Shown here: in pieces, positions 33,602 to 45,999 of the stretch | How the letters are laid out: every line of letters starts with the position of its first letter | Position numbering within the stretch: position 1 is the stretch's first letter | DNA from: Crotalaria pallida | Taxonomy: Eukaryota > Streptophyta > Magnoliopsida > Fabales > Fabaceae | Direction of reading: 5' to 3' | Length of the DNA stretch: 64,000 nt | NCBI GenBank assembly: GCA_037953625.1 | Contig: CM075653.1 | Location: 98,497,639-98,561,638, forward strand | Made by a program: the position numbers and the translations under genes | Notes under the pieces: generated by a model | Databases searched by the model: none | What the model saw: only the letters and a program-made list of their open reading frames with translations | Told to the model about the DNA's origin: nothing

Positions 33602-36600
33602 GTGTTGTTTGATTCCGGTGCAACGCATTCATTTGTTTCTTATGAATGTGTAAATCGTTTGAGTTTACCCATATCTGAGTTGTCATATACTCTTAAAGTA
33701 GAGACCCCTACTAATGCTCCTGTAGTTGTTTCTAGAGCATGTCTTAACTGTTGTATAGAAGTATTAGGACAAATCTCTAGGGTAGATTTGATCTGTTTAC
33801 CCTTCTCGCAATTGGATGTGATCTTGGGAATGGATTGGTTAAGTCGAAACCAAGTGATCATTGATTGTGATAAGAAGATAGTGATCTATAGAGACCCAAA
33901 ACCTTCAGGCTATATGTGTTTGTTCAACACTGAAGTAGAAGAAGATGGTCCAAGGATTGAAGAGATTCCCGTTGTCAGAGATTTTCCTGAGGTATTCGCT
34001 GACGAGATACCGGGTTTGCCACCAAAGAGAGAGATTGAATTTGGAATCGATCTAGTTCCGGGGGCTGGTCTCATTTCTATCGCTCCTTATAGAATGGCAC
34101 CACCGGAGATGGCTAAGATGAAGAAACAGATTGAGGAGTTATTGCAGAAGCAGAAGATCCGACCAAGTGTGTCACCTTGGGGTGCTCCGGTCTTGTTTGT
34201 CAAAAAGAAAGATGGTAGCATGAGAATGTGTATCGACTACCGGCAGTTGAATAAGGTCACAATCAAGAACAAGTATCCTTTACCAAGGATAGATGACCTT
34301 ATGGATCAAGTTCGTGGGGCTTCAGTATTTTCTAAGTTTGATCTGAGGTCGGGGTATCATCAGATCATGATTAGAGAAGAGGATATCTCTAAGACTGCAT
34401 TTCGATCCCGATACGGACATTATGAGTATGTTGTGATGCCGTTCGGATTGACTAATGCACCAGCTATTTTCATGGACTACATGAATCGAATCTTTAGACC
34501 CTATTTAGATTCATTCGTGGTTGTGTTCATCGATGATATCTTTATATATTCCAAAAGTCCGGATGAGCATGCTGAACACTTGAGGATAGTGTTGAATGTC
34601 CTAAAGGAGAAGCAATTGTACGCCAAACTTGAAAAGTGTGAGTTTTGGCTGAAGGAAGTTAAGTTTTTAGGACATGTGATATCGAACGAGGGAATAGCTG
34701 TTGATCCGGCAAAGGTGAGTTCAGTTCTACAATGGGAACAACCAAAGTCGGTCACGGAAGTGAGAAGTTTTCTTGGTTTAGCAGGATATTACCGAAGGTT
34801 CATAGAAGGTTTCTCAAAGATTGCACTACCGTTGACGAAGTTAACTCGGAAAGACCAACCATTTATATGGGATGAGAAGTGTGAAAGGAGTTTCCAAGAG
34901 TTGAAGGAAATATTGACATCATCTCCTGTGTTGATCTTGCCTGATCCACAGATGAGTTTTGAGGTGTACTGTGATGCATCAAAACAAGGTCTGGGAAGTG
35001 TATTGATACAAGACGGAAAAGTGGTAGCTTATGCTTCAAGATAACTAAAGGTTCATGAAATGAACTATCCAACTCATGATTTAGAGCTGGCAGCTGTTGT
35101 TTTCGCTCTAAAGATTTGGAGGCACTACCTCTATGGCACTACATTTCGGGTATTCAGTGACCATAAGAGCTTAAAGTACCTCTTCGATCAGAAGGAGTTG
35201 AATATGAGGCAACATCGATGGATGGAGTTCTTGAAGGATTATGAGTTTAAACTTCATTACCATCATGGGAAGGCGAATGTTGTGGCAGATGCATTGAGTC
35301 GAAAAGCAATGCATATCAGTTCGATGATGATCAAAGAAGCTGTGTTGATAGAAGAATTCAGAGATTTGAGCTTGACAGTGCAAGTGGAGCCGACAAGTAT
35401 CAAGATGGGAATGTTGCAAATCGCAAATGAATTCTTGGAAAGGATTCGAGAGTTGCACCAAGAGGATGATGAACTTAAGGAGAAGAGGAGGCTTATGAAG
35501 GAAGATAAAGAGTTAGAATTTCAAGAAGGGATGGATGGAATTCTTCGCTTCGGAACAAGAATTTGTGTGCCCGATAATTTAGAAGTAAGGAGAATGATTT
35601 TGGATGTAGCGCATAAGAGCAAGATGAGTATGCATTCGGGAGCTACCAAAATGTATCAGGATTTGAGAAAGATATTTTGGTGGCCTGGTCTTAAGAAAGA
35701 TGTGGCAAAGTATGTAGCGTGTTGTTTGGTGTGTCAGAAGGCTAAGGTGGAACATCAAAGGCCAGGAGGAGAATTACTTCCCTTAGAGATTCCGTTGTGG
35801 AAATGGGATAGTATCTCAATGGATTTCGTGTCCGGTTTGCCAAGGACAGCTACTGGTCATGATGCAATCTGGGTGATTGTGGATCGCTTGACGAAGTCAG
35901 CGTATTTTATTCCGGTAAATATGCGCTATCCTTTGGAAAAGCTCACTTAGTTGTACATCAAAGAAGTAGTTCGCCTGCATGGTGTGCCATCAAGTATCGT
36001 GTCAGACCGTGATCCAAGATTTACATCGAAGTTTTGGCAGAATCTACATAAAGCTCTGGGTTCAAGGTTGAAGTTAAGTTCTGGTTATCATCCCCAGACT
36101 GATGGTCAAATGGAGAGGACTATTCAGTCACTGGAGGACATCTTAAGAGCTTGTGTTTTGGAAGGTCAAGGAAATTGGGAACAAATGTTGCCGCTCGTGG
36201 AATTTACTTACAACAATAGTTATCATACGAGCATTGGAATGACACCATTTGAAGCTCTATATGGGAGAAAGTGTTAGACCCCGCTATGTTGGTTTCAAGT
36301 GGGGGAGGGTTCTCTTATCGGTCCAGATTTTGTGCAAGAGACAACTGAGAAGATTAAGATGATACAAGAGAACATGAAGACTGCTCAGAGCAGGCAGAAG
36401 AGTTATGCTGATCGGAGGAGAAAACTATTAGAGTTTGTTGAAGGTGACCATGTTTTTATTAGAGTAGTACCAACCAAAGGTGTTAGTAGAGCTTTGAAGA
36501 TCCAGAACTATCACCTTAGTTTATCGGCCCTTATCAAATTCTTAAAAGAGTTGGTCCAGTAGCTTATCAATTAGCCTTACCCCCATCATTAGCTAATCCT

Positions 36601-36864
36601 CATAATGTGTTTCACGTGTCTCAGTTGAAAAAGTATATCCATGATCCTACCATTGTCCTTAGAATCCAACCTGATGACCTAGAAATACATGAGAATCTAA
36701 CCTTTGGAATTATGCCTATCCGGGTCGAGGATCGAAGAGTCAAGCAGCTCAGAGGGAAGGATATTCCTTTGGTCAAAGTTATCTGGAATTGTGGTGATGT
36801 ATTTGAGGCATCTTGGGAATTAGAGGATAAGATGCGTCACGATTATCCTGAATTGTTTGTGTGA
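33602..36864 (+). pseudogene. pol of element A: protease, reverse transcriptase, RNase H, integrase, chromodomain
   Basis: The protease has LFDSGATHSFVS (33608-33643). The reverse transcriptase has DLRSGYHQI, MPFGLTNAP and the catalytic box FIDDI (about 34528). RNase H begins at EVYCDASKQGLGSVL. Integrase has the HHCC zinc region (about 35610-35730, ending CCLVCQ) and the DDE residues: Asp of MDF, Asp of SDRD and Glu of QMERT. The tail VIWNCGDVFEASWELED (about 36778) belongs to the chromodomain that directs Tekay-type elements to heterochromatin. Breaks: TAA at 35042, TAG at 35948, TAG at 36275 and a frameshift between about 36510 and 36560. The three stops stand where CAA, CAG or a purine-rich arginine codon would be expected, as after C-to-T decay. 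The long first segment (480 codons) is otherwise open. Confidence 0.93.
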
Positions 36865-36892
36865 GTTGAATTTCGGGGACGAAATTCCTTGT

Positions 36893-36906
36893 AAGTGGGG
36901 GAGTAG
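36893..36906 (+). other. Polypurine tract of element A
   Basis: AAGTGGGGGAGTAG directly before the 3' LTR. Purine runs here prime plus-strand DNA synthesis in LTR elements. Confidence 0.8.
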
Positions 36907-38234
36907 TGTAACACCCCAAAATTTTAATCCCTGATTATTGAAATGTTAATTATAAAGTTTATTATAATTAATTTTTTCTATTTTTAATCTTTGATTAAAA
37001 TCTATGTTTGTGTTATTAGTGAATGTGTGTATATGATTTGGAAATAATATTTATGCATAAATAAATTTTTGCACATTAGTCCCTGCTTTTGGACCTAAAA
37101 GTAATTATAGGAAAGGTTTTGGAGGGAAAGAAAATAAAATAAATATTTTTCAAAAATTGACCAAAATACACGAGTATTTCTGAGAAGACTCGAGTATTCT
37201 GGTCAGAGTTGGACGAGTTAGTGCGTTTTGGTGAGTCACCACCAACGATTCCCGACGAGTGACACGAAAACACCACCACTACATGTCCATGGCTTTCGTG
37301 TCGAGCTGCATGAGCTTCATGAATGGCTATTTAAGCCATGGTTGATGAATCAATCAACCCATTTGCTCAAATCGTGAAGTGTTGCATGCATTAGGGTTCC
37401 TAAACCGTTCCATTCGATTCTCCCTTTCTGTCTTGATTCGAGTCACAAATCATACACCAATACAAAGCTCACATGACGAGCTTTGTATAGACACCAAAAT
37501 CGTGAATAGAGAGTTTGTGTGTTGGAAGAATTGGAGCTCAAAAGTGGAAGCTTGGTTGATGTCAACAGTTTCTGGAGCTTACTTTGGTCATTGATTTTGG
37601 TAAGCTCACGTACTCTCTGAGTCTCAAACTTGTTTATTTAGTTAGTAAGTGTTGCGTAGAATCTAGGGAAACTAATTTACCCAATTCTTATTGTTGTTTC
37701 ATGTGTCAACCAATTCGATTTTGGTGCTCCACTCAAACTGCTCTGCATGTTGGTGCTTGAAGTGGTTCTCTGTGTTGTGGAGCTTTTCTTTCAAATTTTC
37801 TGTTGGTACACGTCAAAGAGGTAAGGGGAAAGCTTTCTATTCACTAGATAGAGTTTAAATTACATGAATTTGATTAGAGAGCCACCAAGAGGCTCTAAGG
37901 GCTTAGTTTGAATATGGAAATTGGTTTGGGGACCAACCTGTGCTCTACAGTTGTTTTGAGCAAGTTTTATATGTCGCATGCAAGCTATTTAGAACTTAAG
38001 ATCATGAGCATTCTGAGTATTTTGCAAATTGATATGTTGAGTTGGGAATTTTCTAAGTTTTATGCATAATCTTGTGAATCTTCGTGAATTATGTAATTTG
38101 ATGTATTCTAAGTGCTTGAACATGTTTAATATATGTTATATGAACTCTGTTGATCATTGGATTGGACTAGAATTGGTTAGAAATGAAAATGGCATGTTAA
38201 AACTCAATTTTTCACTGTCCATTATCTATCAAGA

Positions 38235-38560
38235 CTCGAGTCGTTGACTCGAGACTCGAGTGATTCGTGACGCACCAGTGCGTCTGATTGGCACCATCAC
38301 TCGAGTATCTGGTCCGAGACTTGGGTATTGACTGATGCACCAATGAACTTTTCTGATGAACCACTCGAGTCTTGCATGAATCACTCGAGTGTTCTGGGTT
38401 GATGAACGACTCGAGTGTATCATGAATGACTCGAGTATTTTGAGAAAACCTGAAACAAGAACTTTCTGAAAATTTATGATCCACTCAAGTCTTTCCATAA
38501 ACCACTCGAGTCTACTGGACAATTTAAAGAACTACTCGAGTCCTATGAGGAGTACTCGAG
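38235..38560. repeat. Array of 11 CTCGAG palindromes in the 3' LTR
   Basis: CTCGAG starts at 38235, 38248, 38255, 38300, 38364, 38384, 38410, 38430, 38505, 38535 and 38555. Compared with the 5' LTR, one site has become CTCAAG (about 38485), and one that reads CTTGAG in the 5' LTR (about 30094) is CTCGAG here. Both differences are transitions at the central CpG. Confidence 0.95.
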
Positions 38561-39288
38561 TCTTTTTGACCAGAAAACTTAAAAATGTCATTTTTAAGTC
38601 TGAATCATTATGTTAATATCTAAGTGATGATAATCCAAGAGATCTAAGACTTAAAAGCAATTGATTGATGATGGTATGAAATCATTAGATTAATAATGTG
38701 AGATATTATTAATTGAGATATGCCAATCAATTCTTTTAAGTTAATAAAATTTCATTCATCCTGGAGTTCGGGTGTTAGATCGTTTTTCATGTTTTGGTAA
38801 CATGAGGAGGGTCTCTGGGAGTGCCAATTGACGGCTTGCTTGATGACACATATTGTTGACGATGTAGCCAGCGAAAGTGAGATGCTGATGATATGGTTAT
38901 TCCGTTAAGACGACGGGACGATGCTCGAGGAGCATGTTATGTACCATTTCCAAGCTTGTCGTGTACATTCTAGGTGAATGTACGAATGTTGTACACCTAG
39001 GAGTACAACGCAATGTTAAGTGATGATATGAAGTAAAGGATGGACGTCAGAGAGTGACATAGATTGATGGAGTTAGGGTTGAGAGCTAGACTCAAACATC
39101 ATGCCACTCATCTAATCTAAAGTTGATAAATGAAAATAAGTATGAGCATTCTACTTGCATCAGATATTTGCTAAGTGCTAAATGTGGTTGTTGATTATTG
39201 CTGCATACATTTACATTTATATCATGCATTTATTTATTCTCTATTTATTATGTGTATAGAATTGCTTATCCCTGTGCCCTTGTAGGTG

Positions 39289-39759
39289 ATGTCACGTTAC
39301 ATCGCTCGCATCGAGATCCGGCCACTTCCTAGTGGCATATGGATCTACGAGGATCACCGGGCGGTATTTGAGGGTGAGGTAGAGATTACCTTCTATCACC
39401 TCAACCCGCTGATTCGGTTTCGTCCTTGTAGGTTTAAGATCCCCATCATATACACTTTGCATGTACCACCCTTTTACACTTACCATGGACCACCTCCCAC
39501 ACGACCAGCTCGCTCATATCACAGTTTTCGATTTCGACCTACCTGCTCACACCCTTTTACTTCTAGAGTCGTCCGAGAGGAGACTCCCCTATCTGATCCG
39601 AGGAGTCCTGTTAGGGTCTCGCCATCACCAGACCCCGTGCTCAGTGGAAGGGTACCCACTCCTTTGGATGAGATAGAGGAGGACCCTGTTGAGGACGAGA
39701 GCCGAGGCGAGCCTGTCATTCATTCTACCGGGAGTCAATGGAGGGACGATGATCCTTAG
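39289..39759 (+). CDS. Open 156-codon ORF inside the LTR of element A, unknown function
   Basis: It starts with ATG three bases after a splice-acceptor-like CCCTTGTAG. The N-terminal 60 residues have mixed composition (MSRYIARIEIRPLPSGIWIY at the start). A middle part is rich in Pro, Arg, His and Tyr, and the C-terminal third is acidic and Ser/Pro-rich. No signal peptide, membrane segment or known domain was seen. The 5' LTR copy is identical in layout with one stop. I do not recognise a family. It could be an accessory protein of this LTR lineage, or chance openness of a GC-richer segment. Confidence 0.35.
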   Translation: MSRYIARIEIRPLPSGIWIYEDHRAVFEGEVEITFYHLNPLIRFRPCRFKIPIIYTLHVPPFYTYHGPPPTRPARSYHSFRFRPTCSHPFTSRVVREETPLSDPRSPVRVSPSPDPVLSGRVPTPLDEIEEDPVEDESRGEPVIHSTGSQWRDDDP

Positions 39760-40477
39760 GTATGTGCATAGGGTAGATGATGAGGATCAGGGATCCGGTG
39801 TAATGGATGTTGTGGAGGAGATGATGCTGCTGATGGATTGATGATGACTATTGTTGTTGCTAGGAGACTTCTACTACTACTACTGCTACTACTTGTTCTA
39901 TATGACCTGCTCTAGAGTTCTATATTTTGATATGTATATATTGTAGATATACTTATGAGAACTCTAGAGTTATGGTTTACTTTGGTTATGGACTTGTTCT
40001 GGATCTTGGAGACTTGACTTATGGGCTATGTATCTTATGATAAATATATTTATAAAACTTATGTTTATATTACAACTTATGCATAGTCCTGCTATTTCCG
40101 CTTACTCTGATAAAAGTATTTGAAAAGTTCGGTTTCGATATTTGAAAATGGTATCAGTTCCGCAAAATGAAAGAATGGATGACATCACTTAAGTTTTTAT
40201 TACGTAAATGCAATTTCAAAGAACAGATGCTATCTAGATTGTGAAATGATTTCCTTGTTTTAGAGAAACGTCGGATTTAATATTTAAATTGATACGAAAT
40301 CTAATCTCCAAGGATCCTATATTATGGTTGTGCACCCACTTCTTTTAGAAAATAAAAATGAAAAGGAAAAAGAAAAAAAAAATTAACCTTATATTTTCTA
40401 TCTTTAAACAAGTCCATACTTAACTGAGTAATAGTCTATTTATTACTCTAATTTCTAGTACTATAACGAGGGTGTCA

Positions 40478-41697
40478 CAATAAGTGCATGAGAAAGATTA
40501 TTTTTCTGGAACTCAACAATATAAACTGAAATTAATATAAAAATCAAAAACAACATAACATAGAAAAGATTTAATAATATAAATTTTAGTAGCGGTGTGA
40601 GTGATTAAACATAAATTTAGTTTCTCAATGTAATTTTTGGTTTTTTCCGCAATTGATATTTAAAATTATTGATTATTCTCGGACTAATGGTCCATATCAT
40701 ATGAGAAAAAACATAGAAAGATAATATTGTTAAAAACATTTGGTTTGTTATCAATAGTTTTAATTTTCTTCATTAAAAAAATAGTTTTAATTTTCGTGTC
40801 ACAATTAAAAAAACAAAAATATTTACATCCAGCATAAAATCAAATCCTATTTTTATATAGGATGATTTTTATATATTACAATAGACAAAATATATTATAG
40901 AAGGAAAATCAAATCCTATTATTATATAGGATGATTACATTTGGTTTGTTATGAATAGTTTTAATTATTTTGTCACAATAAAAAAAACAAAAAACAAAAA
41001 AATATTTACATCAAGCATAAAATCAAATCCTATTTTTATATAGGAATAGACAAACTATATTATAGAAGTAAAAATAAAATCCTATTATTATATTGCCGCA
41101 GTCATAAATAAAGTTCTTAAATTAAAGCTTGAATCTCTGAAGAAGATGAAACGGTAGGACTGAGTATATCGGTCACCGTCACATGTCATCTTCCACTGTT
41201 TGCGTGATTATAGAGGCAATTTGGTGCATATAACAATAAATAACCATATTCCTTAGTAGTTTATGATATAGTCACCCTAAAACAATGCAACATTAGAATT
41301 TTGATACACTCTATTGTCACCCACAATTGAAGAATCAGTCACTATAAATAAAAAAACAAATTGGTTGAACATTATTCACTTTTCCAAGATGGACTCCTCC
41401 ACTTGTCTTTCTTCACTCCCTAACATCACAATTAGTTACACCCAGATCAAAATTTTGAACAAATCACATTTTGATCAATGGTACACACAAATTGCCAATT
41501 AAAGTAAGTAAGTAACTAGAGAGAAACTTAAGAATCAAATAATATAAATTAAAGTGAGCAAGAATTATTAGAATTAGAAAAATTTAATACGAAAAAATAA
41601 ATAAAAAAATTGAAGGCGAATATAAGTTTGAGATTGTTGTTCACGTGAATATTCATAAGTTTGTGAGCCAATTCACATAAATGCTAAAATATTATTG
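40478..41697. repeat. AT-rich DNA with an imperfect tandem duplication, no gene
   Basis: Words such as CATTTGGTTTGTTAT.AATAG and AAATCAAATCCTATT.TTATA recur about 200 bp apart (40737 and 40936; 40840, 40900 and 41025), showing a tandem duplication between about 40736 and 41090. A short frame at 41389-41502 (MDSSTCLSSLPNITISYTQI) resembles the start of a copia-type gag, but nothing follows it. Confidence 0.6.
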
Positions 41698-44250
41698 AGG
41701 AGCCATCAAATGCGTTTTGCACTGACTATAAAGCCTTAAATGCAGTAACTGTCATGGTCAGTTTCCTTATTCCTACTGTAAAAGAGTTATTAGATGAGTT
41801 ATTTGGTGCTAAATATTTTTCTAAACTAGATCTGAGGTCAGGTTATCATCATATTTCTATTCATCCATATGACAGATTCAAGACAACTTTCATCACTCAT
41901 CAAGGGCATTATGAATGGCATGTGATGCCATTTGGGCTGACTAATGCCCCTACAACAATTCAATGCCTCATGAATGACATTTTTCAAGGTCTTTTAAGAA
42001 AATATGTACTGGTTTTCTTAGATGAAATTTTGGTCTGCAATCCAACTTGGTCAGCTCATCTCAAACACTTAAGAGACTGTTCTCCAAGTCTTGCAGAGGC
42101 ATGAATTGTATGCTAAACTGTCAAAATGCTCTTTTGGCTTATCTCAGGTGGATTACTTAGGCCACATTGTTTCTAGAAATGGTGTCTCCATGGACACTAA
42201 CAAAGTGCAGGCAGTTTTATAGCGGTCAATTCCAAAAACTATCAAGCAATTAAGAGGGTTTTTGAGTCTCACTAGCTACTACAGAAGATTCATCAAAGGG
42301 TATGCTACTATAGCAAATCCATTAACCAATCTACTCAAGAAGGATCAGTTCCTATGGAATGAGCAAGCTACACAAGCATTTCATGCATTACATCAAGCAA
42401 TTGTTACTGCTCCTGTGCTAGCCTTATCTGATTTCTAAAAACCATTCATACTTGAAACTGATGCATCAGGCTCAGAAAATGGTGCTATTCAGAGCCAACA
42501 TAAACCCCTTATTGCATTTTTTTTCAAAGAAACTATCTTTAAGAATGCAACATCAGTCTTTCTACACTAGAGAATTTTATGCAATAACTGAAGCAATAAC
42601 CAAATTTAGACATTATCTACTTGACCATAAGTTCATTATCAGAACTAACCAAAATAGTTTAGTTGATCAAACTCTCCAGACACTCTAACAACAAGCATGG
42701 CTGAATAAATTCCTAGGATTTGATTTCACAATTAAATACAAGCCTGGAAAGGAGAATCAAGCTGCTGATGCCTTATCTAGATCTTTTTTCATGGCTTGGT
42801 CTCACATTGAGACTGATATAGTTAAAGAGATCAAACTACCTACTGAAACTGATCCTGAATTACAGACCATAATTCATTCAATCAAGGCAGGGAAACCTAC
42901 AAATCCTAATTACAGTTACCATGATGGCTTTCTATACTGGAAAAAGAGGATTGTAGTGCCTAAGCAAAATGAATTTCCTCTAAAGTTGCTTAATGAATAC
43001 CAAAGTTCTCCACTAGGTGGTCATACTGGAATTGCGAGAACCATGGCTAGATTGGCATCTCAATTCTTCTGGAAACGGATTCACAAAGATACTACTCAAT
43101 TCATTCAAGAATTTCTCATTTGTCAGCAAGCTAAAGTTGCAAACACACTACCAGCAAGGTTACTTCAACCCTTCCCTATTCCTGAGTAAATTTGGGAGGA
43201 CATTGCAATGGATTTCATTACTGGACTACCTCCTTCCAATGGCTTTATAATAATTATGGTGGTAATTGACAAATTATCAAAGTATGCTCACTTTGCAAGC
43301 TTGAAGATCGAATTTACAAGCAAGCAGGTAGCAGAACTGTTTTTATATACTATAGTGAAGCTGCATGGATTCCTAAGAACCATTGTCTCTGATAGAGACA
43401 AGGTTTTCACCAGTCAATTTTGGCAACAACTATTCAAACTAAATGGTAAAACACTCAACATGGCACAACACTCAACATGAGGCTCTCAACAATGCCTTGA
43501 GATGTATCTCAGGTGCTTCACTTTTGACAATCCCAAGGGTTGGACTAAACTATTACCATGGGCAGAGTTTTGGTACAACACTGCCTTCCATAGTAGTTTG
43601 CAGACAACACCATTTAAGTTGGTTTATGGCAGGGATCCCCCACCTATAATTAAATACTCCACTGATATCAAAGATCCTCCCACAGTATAAGAATTCTTGA
43701 TAAAGAGAGAGACTATTTTGCCCCAACTGAAACTAAACTTACTTAAGGCCCAAGATAAAATGAAGAAATATGCAGATACTAGAAGGGTGTAAAAAGAGTT
43801 TCAAATTGGAGACGTGGTCCTAGTCAAACTTCAGCCCTATAGACAAAACTCCCTGGCCTTAAGGAAGAACCAGAAACTTGGGATGAGATATTTTGGACCT
43901 TTTCTAATTGCAGCTAGAGTGGGTACTGTTGCTTATCGACTCTTATTGCCTATGACAGCAAAGATTCACCCAGTTTTCCATGTTTAACCGCTGAAATTGT
44001 GCAAGGGTTCTAACCTTACAACTTATGTTCAGCTACCTCATAACAACTTCAGAAGAAGGGCCTTTACTAATACCTCATGAAATTCTGCAACAAAGAAAAA
44101 TCATTAAACTCACACACACAATCCCTTAGGTACTTTTTCAGTGGGAAGGATTACAGGCTTCTGAAGCTACCTTGGAAGATCTACAAGAGTTCAACACAGC
44201 CTATCCTAATTTCAACCTTGAGGACAAGGTTGATTTTGATGAGGGAGTAT
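41698..44250 (+). pseudogene. 5'-truncated Ty3/gypsy pol remnant (element C), a different chromovirus lineage
   Basis: The remnant starts inside the reverse transcriptase (FCTDYKALNAVTV near 41712). It continues with DLRSGYHHISI, MPFGLTNAP and FLDEIL (catalytic box, second Asp changed to Glu). RNase H follows (about 42440-42780, TIKYKPGKENQAADALSR). Integrase comes next with HTGIARTMARL, LICQQAK, AMDFITGLP and IVSDRDKVF, and then a chromodomain-like tail (about 44085-44240). The integrase segment expected to contain the catalytic Glu is damaged at about 43460-43490. At least seven stops or shifts are present. The wording of its integrase is unlike that of element A and fits the Reina-type branch better. 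A purine run and TGTAACGAA at about 44252 may mark the beginning of its 3' LTR. Confidence 0.85.
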
Positions 44251-45647
44251 TGTAACGAATATGGGAGGAATTAAAGAGAAGAACCAAGAGAATGTTGCAG
44301 AAGAGGGGAGAAGGCTGACAAAGGGTATATTGAGCAATCATAAGGACATTATGGCTCGGCTCTGAAGCATGTGTACTCCCATCTAGCTGTTGTACTCCTA
44401 TCTAGTTGTTGTACACGTACCCGTACTTGGTATGCCTTGGGTATTCCTGGGTACGTACCGAGTTCGTACCCAAAAAAAAAATAAAATTGGGTACTTGAAT
44501 GGGTACATACCTACCGGATGTACCCACCATGTGGTACGACTGAACATAATTTTTTTCCCAAACGATGTGTTTTGTTCACAAGGATAAGGGAAAGTCATCT
44601 TTATTCAATATTTTTCAATTATTTTTTCACCCTCTTTCATTTTAACCCGAAAAAATACTCTCAAGTCTCAAATTTCTTTCTCCTCTCGCTGACTTGATCC
44701 CCTCCGTACTATGCTTGGCCCGCTCCACCGCTCGTTGTGCTTGACCCCCTCCACCTCTCGTGATACCCCTCATTATACTTCCCTCCTTCATTAGTTTGGT
44801 GTCTCCCTCTAAATTGTCTCCCTTGTCTCTGTTTCCCCTGTCTTTGTTTTGTTCTCTTACTAACCGGTACTTCCGTTTTTCATGTTCTATAAATATTTCT
44901 CTGTTTTGTTTTTCTTTGTTGTGATGGAATAATAAATACTATCTTGATTTAAAACAGCAATGAAAAGTGGTTTGATGCTCATATTTTGTTTTGGTTTTTT
45001 TTTTTTGCACACCAAGTGTTTAAACTAGTTTAGGAGTTCAATGTTGAAGGATTTCCATTGGGGGTGGAAAGGATACAAAAGAGGAAACTAGTTACTCACA
45101 TATTAGGCAATGTATGGATGAAAATTCTTTTCTCTCTCTTGTATCTTCTTCTCCATATTGCTGATTTCTTTCCTTTTCCATTGTACTGAATTTGTACTAT
45201 GATCTCGTTTGATCTCATAGTAGCACTTGTTTTAATTCCAATTTATTTTTTTTCCCACTTGTTATCCTTGTGTTCATTTGGTTCTTAATTTTTGAGTACT
45301 GTGACTGCATTCCTTACTACACATGATGTCAATGCCACAAAATCATCAACTTCTTAATATGGTCTGGATACTGAACATGTGAATGCCAGTTCCAACACAC
45401 GCCACCACAACTCCCACACATGACACCCCCCCTCCTTTCTGGTTTTAGTGGGGAAACTAAATGCCTGATCTACGGTCGTCTCCGTTCAGTTCATTCCCAA
45501 CATGGGTATCGCAAATGTCAATGGATATTTTTTTAGTTTTCTCTTTTATGTGATGTGGCACATGGTTGTGTCGAAAATCGAAATATGTTCATAGTGAAAC
45601 TAATTTTGGGCGCCTTGCCCCGTCTATAATATTAAAAGAAAAAAATG
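44251..45647. other. No gene recognised; possible decayed 3' LTR of element C
   Basis: It begins TGTAACGAATATGGGAGG after a GATGAGGGAGTAT purine stretch, as a 3' LTR would, but the other LTR is missing and the end cannot be defined. A GTACCC-rich patch lies at 44405-44535. The part 45536-45640 recurs at 63370-63475. Confidence 0.45.
45536..45640 (+). repeat. Left copy of a direct repeat flanking the nested element stack
   Basis: TTTTCTCTTTTATGTGATGT..CACATGGTTGTGT and CGCCTTG.CCCGTCTATA.TATTAAAAGAAAAA recur at 63370-63475 with small differences. The two copies lie either side of the 17.4 kb stack. Confidence 0.8.
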
Positions 45648-45744
45648 AGTAAATTATTACTTTAGTCTTTCAATTTGCATTGGACTTTCACTTTAGTTTT
45701 AGTCCTTAGAATTAATGAAATTGCTTTTAGCACTACAAAAAAAA

Positions 45745-45990
45745 AGCTTTTATTGCAACGACATTTTGCAATGACTTAAAAAAGTCGTTGCTAAAAATAG
45801 GTGTTTTGCAACGACTTAAAAATGTCGTTGCAGAAAACAGGTGTTTTGCTACAACTTAAAAAAGTCGTTGCAGAAAACATGTGTTTTGCAACGACGTAAA
45901 AAAGTCGTTGCAAAATACCTATTTTCTGCAACGACTTTTTAAGTCGTTGCAAAACACCTGTTTTCTGCAACGACATCATCGTTGCCAATA
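45745..45990. repeat. Left subterminal repeats of the CACTA element
   Basis: About ten copies of GCAACGAC or its complement, many in facing pairs joined by TTAAAAAA. The consensus piece is TTGCAACGACTTAAAAAAGT. Confidence 0.9.
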
Positions 45991-45999
45991 AGATTAAAT

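Larger units (their letters stand above)
28746..40477 (+). mobile_element. Tekay-type Ty3/gypsy chromovirus (element A) with 3.57 kb LTRs
   Basis: 11.7 kb in total: 5' LTR 28746-32313, primer site 32321, gag about 32567-33592, pol 33602 to about 36560, chromodomain-like tail to 36864, polypurine tract, and 3' LTR 36907-40477. Very long LTRs combined with a GAG-PR-RT-RH-INT-chromodomain order are characteristic of the Tekay (Del) clade. The LTRs differ by roughly three per hundred over the first 500 bp by eye, so the insertion is not recent. The flanks ATAGG (28741-28745) and CAATA or ATAAG (after 40477 or 40479) give no perfect duplication. Several stop codons and shifts show it is no longer autonomous. 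Confidence 0.93.
36907..40477 (+). repeat. 3' LTR of element A
   Basis: 3571 bp, collinear with 28746-32313. The CTCGAG array is at 38235-38560 and contains the open copy of the LTR-internal ORF. Confidence 0.92.

Noticed and set aside
41389..41502. Start of a copia gag gene
   Set aside because: Only about 38 codons resemble it and nothing downstream continues the homology; too short to annotate as an element.
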